Assembly (NCBI GenBank): GCA_963704825.1
Contig: CAVPHV010000005.1
Span: forward strand, 186,001-250,000
Direction of reading: 5' to 3'
DNA: 64,000 nucleotides
DNA from: CAVPHV01 sp963704825
GTDB taxonomy: Bacteria > Actinomycetota > Acidimicrobiia > Spongiisociales > UBA5794
The notes under the pieces were generated by a model. The model ran no database searches and was not told the origin of the DNA. It worked only from the letters and a program-made list of their open reading frames with translations. This document shows positions 34,197 to 41,023 of this stretch, one piece after another (positions within the stretch are counted from its first letter, which is position 1; each line of letters begins with the position of its first letter). A program made the position numbers and the translations under genes.

Positions 34197-35149
34197 CCGA
34201 CGCGGTTGCTCTCAGCCCGGCGTTTGTGACGGATGCCACTGTCGTGGTCACGAACGCTTCGAAGTGGTTCGGGCAGAAGGTCGCCGTCTCCGACGTGTCG
34301 TGCTCCTTTGGTCCCGGCGTCACCGGCCTGCTGGGACCCAACGGGGCCGGCAAGACCACGCTGCTGCGCCTGCTGACCGGTCTGATCGGCCCATCGGAGG
34401 GGTCGGTTTCGGTTCTGGGGTCGAATCTCAGAGAGGACCCGAGCGGCTACTCGCAGGTCGGACTGGTTCCTGAGGAGGACGCCGTCTACGGCGGGCTCAC
34501 TGCCCGTGAGTTCATCGTGTACGGGGCCAAGCTCGGCGGGATCTCAGACCCCGGCGCTGCGGCACAGCGAGTTCTGGCTGAGGTCGAGATGCTCGACGCC
34601 GCCGACCGGTCGATCGGTGGCTTCAGCAAGGGCATGCGGCAACGCACCAAGGTCGCCGCCGCCCTGGCCACAGACCCTTCGATCCTGATTCTCGACGAAC
34701 CGCTCAACGGGACCGATCCCGTGCAGCGGGCCAAGCTGATCCATTTGTTCCAGAACCTCGGAAGTACCGGCCGCACCGTGATCGTGTCCTCCCACGTCCT
34801 CCAGGAAGTCGAGCGGATGACCGACCGAGTGCTGGCGATGGTTGACGGCAAGCTCGCCGCCGCCGGGGACATCAGCGCGATCCGCAAGGCGATGACCGAC
34901 ATCCCGTACCGAGTCCGCATCGAGGTCGATGACCCGCGCAAGCTCGGCGCAGCGTTGCTCGGCAAGGATGTCGTCGACGGCATCACCATCGACGACAACG
35001 GGCTGCGAGCCGAGGCACGTGACCTCGCCCAGCTCGGCACGCTCCTCCCCCAACTGACGCGCGATCTCGACCTGCGTCTCACCACCTTCCGACCCGAAGA
35101 TGAGTCGCTCGAGAGCGTGTTCCGCTACCTGGTGCGAGGCCGGTCATGA
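34193..35149 (+). CDS. ABC transporter ATP-binding protein (ABC-2 type), second
   Basis: 318 residues from a GTG overlapping the previous stop (GTGA); the ATG frame further upstream is a shadow. Walker A is GPNGAGKTT, the signature is FSKGMRQRTKVAAAL and Walker B is ILILDEPLNGTDPVQ; the H-loop is in SSHVL. In Walker B the usual EPTAGLDP is EPLNGTDP, still with the catalytic Glu. It partners with the permease at 35146. The two ATPases are only moderately alike, so heterodimer formation is possible. Confidence 0.94.
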   Translation: MTDAVALSPAFVTDATVVVTNASKWFGQKVAVSDVSCSFGPGVTGLLGPNGAGKTTLLRLLTGLIGPSEGSVSVLGSNLREDPSGYSQVGLVPEEDAVYGGLTAREFIVYGAKLGGISDPGAAAQRVLAEVEMLDAADRSIGGFSKGMRQRTKVAAALATDPSILILDEPLNGTDPVQRAKLIHLFQNLGSTGRTVIVSSHVLQEVERMTDRVLAMVDGKLAAAGDISAIRKAMTDIPYRVRIEVDDPRKLGAALLGKDVVDGITIDDNGLRAEARDLAQLGTLLPQLTRDLDLRLTTFRPEDESLESVFRYLVRGRS

Positions 35150-35892
35150 CCGCGGCATTGACCATCACCAGGATGACCTTGCGACAGGTACTGGGGATCA
35201 AGCGACTGATCGGGTTTGGCCTTCTGTCGCTGTTCCCGGCGTTCATCTTCATGATCAGCTCAGCGAACCAGGGCGGCAACGCCCTGCTCGAGTCATTCAT
35301 CGGAATCGGCGTCGGCCTGTTCTACTTCGTCGCCGTCCCAGTCGTCACCCTGATCCTTTCGGCCTCAGCGCTGGGAGATGAGCGCCGCGATCAAACCCTC
35401 TCGTTCATCATGCTGCGGCCGATCTGGCGCAGCGCCATCGCCGCCTCGAAGCTGGCAGCCGCGGTCGTGGCGGCGTATGTGTTCACCGGAACCGGAGCAC
35501 TGGCCATGGGCGTGGCCTACGCCATCCGGTCCTCAGACTGGAACTACGTGATCCCGATGCTGGTGAGCGCCGCAGTCGCCACCATCGTGTACGCAGCCGT
35601 GTTCGTTCCGCTCGGGTACCTGTCGGAGCGGTCAACCCTCATCGGCCTCGCCTACGTCTTCATCTGGGAAGGCGCCATCGTCTCGGCGATTGGGTCCCTG
35701 GCGAACACGTCGCCGTGGCGGATCGGTTTTGCGGCCTTCTTGGCAGTTGCGCCCGAGGAAGCCCAGTTCGTCGAGGCGGACCTCGGGATCGTCAATCCCA
35801 ACCTTGGAACGACCCTCATCACGGTCGCCGTGTTCATCGCGCTGTCCCTGGCGGTTACCAGTTGGATCCTGCGCAAACGGGACCTGGTGTAG
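35146..35892 (+). CDS. ABC-2 type transporter permease, second
   Basis: 248 residues with about six membrane segments and the element LGDERRDQTLSFIMLRPIWRSAIAASKL, matching the counterpart in the first permease. Its ATG overlaps the preceding ATPase stop by four bases. It ends the four-gene exporter operon and converges on the ferredoxin-like gene four bases away. Substrate unknown; no dedicated biosynthetic gene is adjacent. Confidence 0.9.
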   Translation: MTAALTITRMTLRQVLGIKRLIGFGLLSLFPAFIFMISSANQGGNALLESFIGIGVGLFYFVAVPVVTLILSASALGDERRDQTLSFIMLRPIWRSAIAASKLAAAVVAAYVFTGTGALAMGVAYAIRSSDWNYVIPMLVSAAVATIVYAAVFVPLGYLSERSTLIGLAYVFIWEGAIVSAIGSLANTSPWRIGFAAFLAVAPEEAQFVEADLGIVNPNLGTTLITVAVFIALSLAVTSWILRKRDLV

Positions 35893-35896
35893 GTGC

Positions 35897-37195
35897 CTAT
35901 CCCTCGACCGGGTTTCTCCGCTCGACCTGACCGACCAGGGTCGCCACGAACGTCGAGCGGAGCTTCTGGTTGGCCATTGCCGCCTTCCACAGGGGCATTC
36001 GCTCGATGACACGCAGGGCGCTGGCGGCGATTTGCCCGAGGCGGTTCCCGACGTTGTCGACCAGGAGATCACCGAGTTTGCCTCGCTCGATGGCCATCAG
36101 GGCAACCCGCTCCATGGTGTTCGCCGGGATGTGAGGAGGCTCGTTTCTGAGCTCCATGTCGTGGGCGTCCCACCGGCACACCTCGCCGCACACCCCGCAC
36201 CCCAGACAACGGTCGACGTCGATCACTGCCCAGTTCCTCCGCAGACCCTTGCCCTCCGTCGGCTCGATCTCGATGGCGCCCGCCGGACAGGCTTTGGCGC
36301 ATTCGGCGCAGCCGCGACACACCTCGTGGTCGATGGTCGCCAACCAGTTCGACGGGACGATCCCGTCGAAGATGGCGTACCGCTTGATCGAACGCATCAT
36401 CCCGCAGCAGCAACCGCAACAATTGCAGAGATAGGAGATGTCGTCGCGTACGTTGTCTCCGGTTTGGGCGAGACCTGCCGCCTTGGCCTCCTCGAGGATC
36501 ACCATTGCCTCATCGTTGGTGATCGTCTCGGCAATCCCCGACCGCGCCAGCACCTGGGCAGAGCTGCCGAAGGTGAGGCAGGTGCGCATCGGGGCGCCGC
36601 AGCTCTCGCCGCGTAACCCGGCATCGGTCCGACACGGGCAGAGGCTCACGGCAACGGTCTCGGCGGTGCGGACCACCTCGGTCGCCCGCTCCCAGTCGAG
36701 GATCGCGGCGTCCGCCGGCACCGCCTCCTCGCGCACAAACGAGCGGCCGACCTGGGTGCTGCCGGCGAAGACCCGGCGGATGAACTCCTCATCCTCGAAC
36801 ATCTCCTCGAAGGCTGCGGCGTATTCCTCCATTGGTGCGTCCGGCCGCTCCCGCATGAAGGTGAACTCGAAGAAGCCGATCACCACCGGAGCGGCGAGCA
36901 CGTACCGAGTACCCTCGCGCTCGAAGTCGAGAACCAGCCCGCGCCGGGCCATCGAGGTGATCTGCTCGTCCAATTCGTCGAGGTCGGCGCCGAGCTTCTT
37001 CGCCAGGTCGGGGAGCGATATCAGCTGGGGCAACGAACGAGCGATATGAGCATCCTCGGGGGTGAACAACAAGCGGAGGATGTGCCGCACCGCCGGCGTG
37101 TCGGGTGCTCCGGTCACGTTTCGATCGAGCCGCTGCTGGAGCAACTCGTACTCACGATCGACATCGAGCCCCTGCGTGAGCGTCGTATGGGCCAT
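35897..37195 (-). CDS. Cysteine-rich 4Fe-4S protein with winged-helix-like N-terminus
   Basis: 432 residues. The first ~100 include a helical, HTH-like segment (LPDLAKKLGADLDELDEQITSMARRGLV). Cysteine clusters follow: CPCRTDAGLRGESC (186-199), CNCCGCCCG (257-265), then two ferredoxin motifs, CRGCAECAKACP (293-304) and CLGCGVCGEVC (330-340). The layout suggests several iron-sulfur clusters and electron transfer or redox sensing. The partner is unknown. AAGGGG ahead of the ATG supports this start; the 360-residue upstream frame is antisense to murJ. Confidence 0.86.
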   Translation of the reverse strand: MAHTTLTQGLDVDREYELLQQRLDRNVTGAPDTPAVRHILRLLFTPEDAHIARSLPQLISLPDLAKKLGADLDELDEQITSMARRGLVLDFEREGTRYVLAAPVVIGFFEFTFMRERPDAPMEEYAAAFEEMFEDEEFIRRVFAGSTQVGRSFVREEAVPADAAILDWERATEVVRTAETVAVSLCPCRTDAGLRGESCGAPMRTCLTFGSSAQVLARSGIAETITNDEAMVILEEAKAAGLAQTGDNVRDDISYLCNCCGCCCGMMRSIKRYAIFDGIVPSNWLATIDHEVCRGCAECAKACPAGAIEIEPTEGKGLRRNWAVIDVDRCLGCGVCGEVCRWDAHDMELRNEPPHIPANTMERVALMAIERGKLGDLLVDNVGNRLGQIAASALRVIERMPLWKAAMANQKLRSTFVATLVGQVERRNPVEG

Positions 37196-37348
37196 GCCGG
37201 TTCCCCTTCGTGTCCCGAGTTGCGCAGCGTTTCGGAAATGATGGCGGAGCGACGGAAACCGTTCCAGGGGCTTCCGACCCCTCTGTCCTCGCAAGCATCG
37301 GGGATACCCGGGCACTCGCAAACCACCAACGCAACCGTTCACCGGCGC

Positions 37349-37354
37349 TACCTT
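37349..37354 (+). promoter_or_regulatory. -10 box of murJ (leaderless)
   Basis: TACCTT lies six bases before the GTG at 37361, and this decides the murJ start. Confidence 0.55.
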
Positions 37355-37360
37355 GCCCCC

Positions 37361-38914
37361 GTGACGTCGGGGTCCGCTTCCACCATCAATCGCCGCATGG
37401 GCATCGCTGCGCTCATCGTGGCCGGCGGCGTGCTGCTCTCGCGCATCCTCGGAGTGCTCCGCGACATCATCTTCGCCGGGATGCTGGGAGCCACCGGAGT
37501 CACCGACGAATACGTGGCGGCCTTCACGATCCCGGACTTCATGAACTACCTCCTTGCCGGAGGGTTCCTGGCGATCACGTTCATCCCGATCTTCTCCCGC
37601 TACCTCGCCGCCGACGATGAAGAAGGCGGGTGGGAGGCGCTCACGGCGGTGATCCGACCGCTGGCCGTCGGCATCCTGCTCTTGGTGATCGTCGGGTGGG
37701 CGCTCGCGCCCAGCGTGATCGGTGCGCTGTTCCCCGATTTCACCCCTGAGCAGGCGGCGGCAACGGTGCGGCTCACCCGCATCGTGCTCCCCGCCCAGGT
37801 CTTCTTCGTGTTGGGGGCGCTGTTCACGGCCGTCCAATACGCCAAGGGGGAGTTCTTCATTCCGACACTGGCGCCGATCATCTACAACCTCGGGATCATC
37901 GCCGGCGGGATCTTGTATGCCATGTTCACCGGAGAAGCCGACCCTGAGGGCTTCATCTGGGGGGCCGTGGTCGGCGCCTTCATCGGCAACTTTGCGCTGC
38001 AGTGGTGGGGCGCCCGCCGGCATGGAATGCACCTCATTTGGCGCCTCCCCTGGCGCAACCCGGTCATCCTCGAGTACGCCATGATTGCGTTCCCTTTGAT
38101 GATTGGGCAGTCGGTCGTGGTGCTCGACGAGACGTTCATGCGCATGTTCGGCAACATGACCGGAGAAGGCGTCCAGACCCAACTCCAATACGCCAGGCGA
38201 ACCATGCTTGTCCCCGTCGGCGTCATCGCCCAGGCGGCCGGCGTCGCCGCGTACCCATTCCTCGCCCGCCAATTTGCCGAGGGGAAGCTCGTCCAGATGG
38301 CCGATACGGTCGATCGAGCGCTGCGCTGGGTTCTGGCGCTCAGCATCGCCGCCACCGCCCTGCTCATCTCGCTCAGCATCCCCGCGATCCGCGTGCTCTT
38401 CGAACGCTTCGAGTTCACTCCGGCCGATACGGAGGCGACGGCCTCGGCGCTCTTCTTCTACGCCTTCGCCATCCCGGTCTGGGGCGCCCTGATGGTCGTC
38501 ACCCGAGCCTTCTACGCCAGGCGCCAGATGTGGCTACCCGTCATCGTCGGCACCGGCGCCGCGCTGCTCGCCGTGCCGTTGTACTTCACCCTGCAAAGGG
38601 AATTCGCCATCGAGGGTGTCGCCCTCGCATCCACCCTGGCACTCGGCGCCTACACGTTGACGCTGGCGATCGTGTGGTACCGCGAACCCGAACACACCCA
38701 CCGCTGGCGACGGGTCCTCGACCCGGCGGCGCGGATCGTGCCGTTGGCTACGTTTGGTGGCGGCGCTGCGTATCTCGTCGCAGCCGGAATCCAGAACGCC
38801 CTGCCAACTGGCTTCTTCTCAGCGCTACTCGCCTTGCTGGCGGGCACTGCGGCGTTTGCCGCGGTGGGCCTGGGCCTCGGCAGTCTGCTCTCGCGCCGCT
38901 TCTCCCCGACCTAG
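37361..38914 (+). CDS. murJ: Lipid II flippase MurJ
   Basis: Flips undecaprenyl-linked peptidoglycan precursor across the membrane. 517 residues with 13-14 hydrophobic segments. Family motifs are SRILGVLRDIIFAGMLGATGVTDEYVAAFTIPDFM near the start and PIFSRYLAADDEEG. The frame is open 105 codons upstream, but that part lies over the antisense gene and lacks homology; a -10 box six bases before this GTG fixes a leaderless start. With MurA and the SpoIID protein it is part of the wall toolkit in this window. Confidence 0.93.
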   Translation: MTSGSASTINRRMGIAALIVAGGVLLSRILGVLRDIIFAGMLGATGVTDEYVAAFTIPDFMNYLLAGGFLAITFIPIFSRYLAADDEEGGWEALTAVIRPLAVGILLLVIVGWALAPSVIGALFPDFTPEQAAATVRLTRIVLPAQVFFVLGALFTAVQYAKGEFFIPTLAPIIYNLGIIAGGILYAMFTGEADPEGFIWGAVVGAFIGNFALQWWGARRHGMHLIWRLPWRNPVILEYAMIAFPLMIGQSVVVLDETFMRMFGNMTGEGVQTQLQYARRTMLVPVGVIAQAAGVAAYPFLARQFAEGKLVQMADTVDRALRWVLALSIAATALLISLSIPAIRVLFERFEFTPADTEATASALFFYAFAIPVWGALMVVTRAFYARRQMWLPVIVGTGAALLAVPLYFTLQREFAIEGVALASTLALGAYTLTLAIVWYREPEHTHRWRRVLDPAARIVPLATFGGGAAYLVAAGIQNALPTGFFSALLALLAGTAAFAAVGLGLGSLLSRRFSPT

Positions 38915-38915
38915 A

Positions 38916-38967
38916 GGGTTTTGGCGGACATGAGCGGCACGCGTGTCGCTGAGATCCGCCAAAACCC
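38916..38967. terminator. Long perfect inverted repeat between murJ and sodN
   Basis: A 13-bp arm (38916-38928, GGGTTTTGGCGGA) is repeated exactly inverted at 38955-38967. The 26 bases between hold a second near-palindrome, AGCGGCAC...GTGTCGCT. It starts two bases after the murJ stop and ends nine bases before the sodN stop, so it can fold in either transcript. Its A/T runs sit in the stem. A bidirectional terminator is the simplest reading. Confidence 0.75.
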
Positions 38968-38976
38968 CGTGTGGTT

Positions 38977-39393
38977 TCAGTTTGGGGGGTAGACGCCGGT
39001 GGCCTTGGACTCTTCGGTCTGCCAGAACATATCCGAGATCGTCGTGATCTGGTCGATCAGCGACTGGGAAACCGCGGGATCCATCGACTTTTTGGCATCA
39101 CCGGCCTGCTTCATCGCCATCCAGAACACATCGTGGAGGTTCGGGAACTGCTCGAGGTGATGCGGCTTGAAGAAGTCGGTCCACAGCACCGAAAGGTGAT
39201 GCTTGACCAACTCGGCCCGCTCTTCCTTGATGGAAATGCAGCGGGCCCGGAAGACTTCATCGTCGGATGCGTGGTACTTCGTGGTGGTGTTGAGCACGGA
39301 CTTCGCTTCGATCATTGCCTGCGCCGGGTCATAGACCCCGCAGAACAGGTCGCAGTGCGCATGGGCTACGCGGTTCGGGCTGAAGAGACCCAT
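38977..39393 (-). CDS. sodN: Nickel superoxide dismutase SodN
   Basis: Converts superoxide to hydrogen peroxide and oxygen in the cytoplasm using nickel. 138 residues. After a 12-residue propeptide comes the nickel hook: His13, Cys14, Cys18 and Tyr21 in HCDLFCGVYDPAQA. Removal of the propeptide makes His13 the N-terminus. The usual hook is HCDLPCGVYDP, so a Phe replaces the conserved Pro. An AGGAGGTG site precedes the ATG. The divergent gene at 39488 encodes the matching maturation protease. Confidence 0.95.
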   Translation of the reverse strand: MGLFSPNRVAHAHCDLFCGVYDPAQAMIEAKSVLNTTTKYHASDDEVFRARCISIKEERAELVKHHLSVLWTDFFKPHHLEQFPNLHDVFWMAMKQAGDAKKSMDPAVSQSLIDQITTISDMFWQTEESKATGVYPPN

Positions 39394-39475
39394 CGGTCAC
39401 CTCCTGTGGAGTGATTGCTGGAACTCGCCTGACACTACACCGCCTCACCGCGGTATCGGCCGTGACGAGCGGCCA

Positions 39476-39481
39476 TAGAAT
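39476..39481 (+). promoter_or_regulatory. -10 box of sodX (leaderless)
   Basis: TAGAAT lies six bases before the sodX ATG. Confidence 0.6.
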
Positions 39482-39487
39482 CCGCCC

Positions 39488-39994
39488 ATGCCGACCAACC
39501 GTCCACTCACCCGTTGTGCCGTTTCGGCGCTGGCGATCGTGACGCTGGCGGCAGTTGCCGTCTCTCAGGCTCGAACCCGCCTCCGCCGCTACGCCATCGC
39601 CGAGCACTCGATGCAGCCGGCGCTCGCCGCGGGTGATTGGGTGCTGGCCCGACGGGTGACCGGCCCGCTGCGGCGCGGCGACATCGTGGTGTTCGAACAC
39701 CCGGGCCGACCGAGGTTCGAGCTGGTCAAGCGGGTGATCGGGTTGCCAGGCGAACAGGTCGCGGTGGCCGCCGGCGAAGTCATGATCGATGGAGGTGCCG
39801 TTGACACCTGGGCGGCGGGACCGACCCTGCCGGACGGAACGTGGCGACTCGGGCTCGACGAGGTGTTCGTCCTCGGCGACAACCGGGCCCTGTCGTCCGG
39901 CGACAGTCGAGCCCTGGGGCCCATCCCCGCCGCCGTCATCGGCTGGGTCATCTGGTGCCGGTACCGGCCGTTCCCCCTACGCCGGGTCGGGTGA
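39488..39994 (+). CDS. sodX: Nickel-type superoxide dismutase maturation protease (SodX)
   Basis: S26 signal-peptidase-like protease that trims the SodN propeptide. 168 residues, with one N-terminal hydrophobic segment (~10-27), catalytic Ser41 in EHSMQPAL and general-base Lys81 in VKRVIGLPGE, then the GDNRALSSGDSR box of S26 enzymes. Length and position beside sodN fit SodX rather than a general signal peptidase. A leaderless promoter drives it, divergent from sodN. Confidence 0.9.
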   Translation: MPTNRPLTRCAVSALAIVTLAAVAVSQARTRLRRYAIAEHSMQPALAAGDWVLARRVTGPLRRGDIVVFEHPGRPRFELVKRVIGLPGEQVAVAAGEVMIDGGAVDTWAAGPTLPDGTWRLGLDEVFVLGDNRALSSGDSRALGPIPAAVIGWVIWCRYRPFPLRRVG

Positions 39995-40006
39995 CCCCGG
40001 CGGTGC

Positions 40007-40249
40007 TCACTCCTTGCGGCTGGGCGGGTGGTCCATCCCCATGTAGATCCCGCCGGCATCGAGCTCGTCGAGCATCTGTTCGATGCGTTTGCGCCGAGTC
40101 TCGACGCGCTTGGCCCGGTCGATCCAGGCGAGGTAGTCGTTGCGCTGGTAGTACGGCCGCGCCGAGTAGTCGTCGGCCACACCGCGCTCATCGAGGTCTT
40201 GCGCAACATCATCCGGCATCGGCTGCGGCGGCCGACGGCGCCCGGTCAC
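40007..40249 (-). CDS. Small YdeI/OmpD-associated-like C-terminal domain protein
   Basis: About 80 residues from a GTG four bases after the methyltransferase stop (an ATG at 40219 is the alternative). The segment YLAWIDRAKRVETRRKRIEQMLDEL resembles the C-terminal helical part of the YdeI/OmpD-associated family, but the rest of that family is absent, so this is a stand-alone small protein. The C-terminus is GMDHPPSRKE. Probably cotranscribed with the methyltransferase. Function unknown. Confidence 0.55.
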   Translation of the reverse strand: MTGRRRPPQPMPDDVAQDLDERGVADDYSARPYYQRNDYLAWIDRAKRVETRRKRIEQMLDELDAGGIYMGMDHPPSRKE

Positions 40250-40253
40250 CCGC

Positions 40254-40877
40254 TCAGACCGCCGGTTTGCGGGCCAGCATGGCGACATCGATGGCGTCCC
40301 CGGTGACGTCATCGGACTCCACGTGGCGCACCACACGCTCGAGGATCTCGATGTCGAGGTCGACGAAGTCGCCGGCAAGCTGCTCCTCGGTGAACAGCAC
40401 GTCGGGATCGGGCGGCCCACCGACGCCATGCTCCAGATTGTCGAGATGGTGAGCGATGATGAAAACCACGCCGCCCGGCGCTACGGCTCGAATTGCCTTG
40501 TCATGAACGAGGCGGCGCAGCTCGGTGGGGACCTGGAGATACGACAGCAACACCAAGTCGAAAGCCCCGGCTTCCGGTTCCCACTCGAGCAGGTCGGCGG
40601 TCACGAAGTCGACCTCGACGCCCGCTTCTGTTGCCACTCCGCCGGCTTGCTGGGCGGCAACCTCCGAGATGTCGACGGCCGTGACCGAATGGCCCCGGGC
40701 CGCCAGCCACACTGCATTGCGGCCCTGACCGCTGGCGAGGTCGAGCACCCTCCCCGGCGGGAGATCCGACAGGTATCTCACCACAAACTGGTTGGCGTCG
40801 GCCCCCCACAGCGTGCCGCGCTCGGCGTACCGCTCGTTCCAATACACGCGTCGATCGTCTTTGTTGTGATCCGTCAT
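40254..40877 (-). CDS. SAM-dependent methyltransferase (class I)
   Basis: 207 residues. Motif I is VLDLASGQGRNAVWLA, motif II ends in VDIS, and the N-terminal YWNERYAERGTLWGADAN is typical of the TehB/UbiE-like small methyltransferases linked to tellurite or thiol detoxification. No active-site residue identifies the substrate. Its -10 box (TATCAT) lies six bases before the ATG. It is divergent from the penicillin acylase gene. Confidence 0.87.
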   Translation of the reverse strand: MTDHNKDDRRVYWNERYAERGTLWGADANQFVVRYLSDLPPGRVLDLASGQGRNAVWLAARGHSVTAVDISEVAAQQAGGVATEAGVEVDFVTADLLEWEPEAGAFDLVLLSYLQVPTELRRLVHDKAIRAVAPGGVVFIIAHHLDNLEHGVGGPPDPDVLFTEEQLAGDFVDLDIEILERVVRHVESDDVTGDAIDVAMLARKPAV

Positions 40878-40883
40878 GCGCCC

Positions 40884-40889
40884 ATGATA
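40884..40889 (-). promoter_or_regulatory. -10 box of the methyltransferase gene (leaderless)
   Basis: On the minus strand TATCAT lies six bases before the ATG at 40877. Confidence 0.55.
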
Positions 40890-40936
40890 CGAGCGGTCGA
40901 CCCACCACCGTTCCTGCGGGGTTGAGGCGCGTTTTC

Positions 40937-40969
40937 TCGTACTGCAGCCACGCCGGAACAGGGAAGGAC
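40937..40969 (+). repeat. Copy B of a 33-bp intergenic repeat
   Basis: Matches 5746-5778 at 27 of 33 positions, with the core CCACGCC and the end AAGGAC conserved. It lies between the divergent methyltransferase and penicillin acylase genes. Confidence 0.45.
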
Positions 40970-40999
40970 GGGCGATTTTTGCTCGACACCGGCTGGGCG

Positions 41000-41005
41000 T
41001 AGCCT
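41000..41005 (+). promoter_or_regulatory. -10 box of the penicillin acylase gene
   Basis: TAGCCT lies 18 bases before the ATG at 41024, leaving a short leader with a GGAGGTG ribosome-binding site. This contrasts with the leaderless neighbours. Confidence 0.45.
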
Positions 41006-41023
41006 GCGGATGCGGAGGTGCAC

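Noticed and set aside
37196..38272. 359-codon extension of the ferredoxin-like protein
   Set aside because: Lies antisense to murJ and is His/Arg/Gly-rich without homology; a ribosome-binding site supports the start at 37195.
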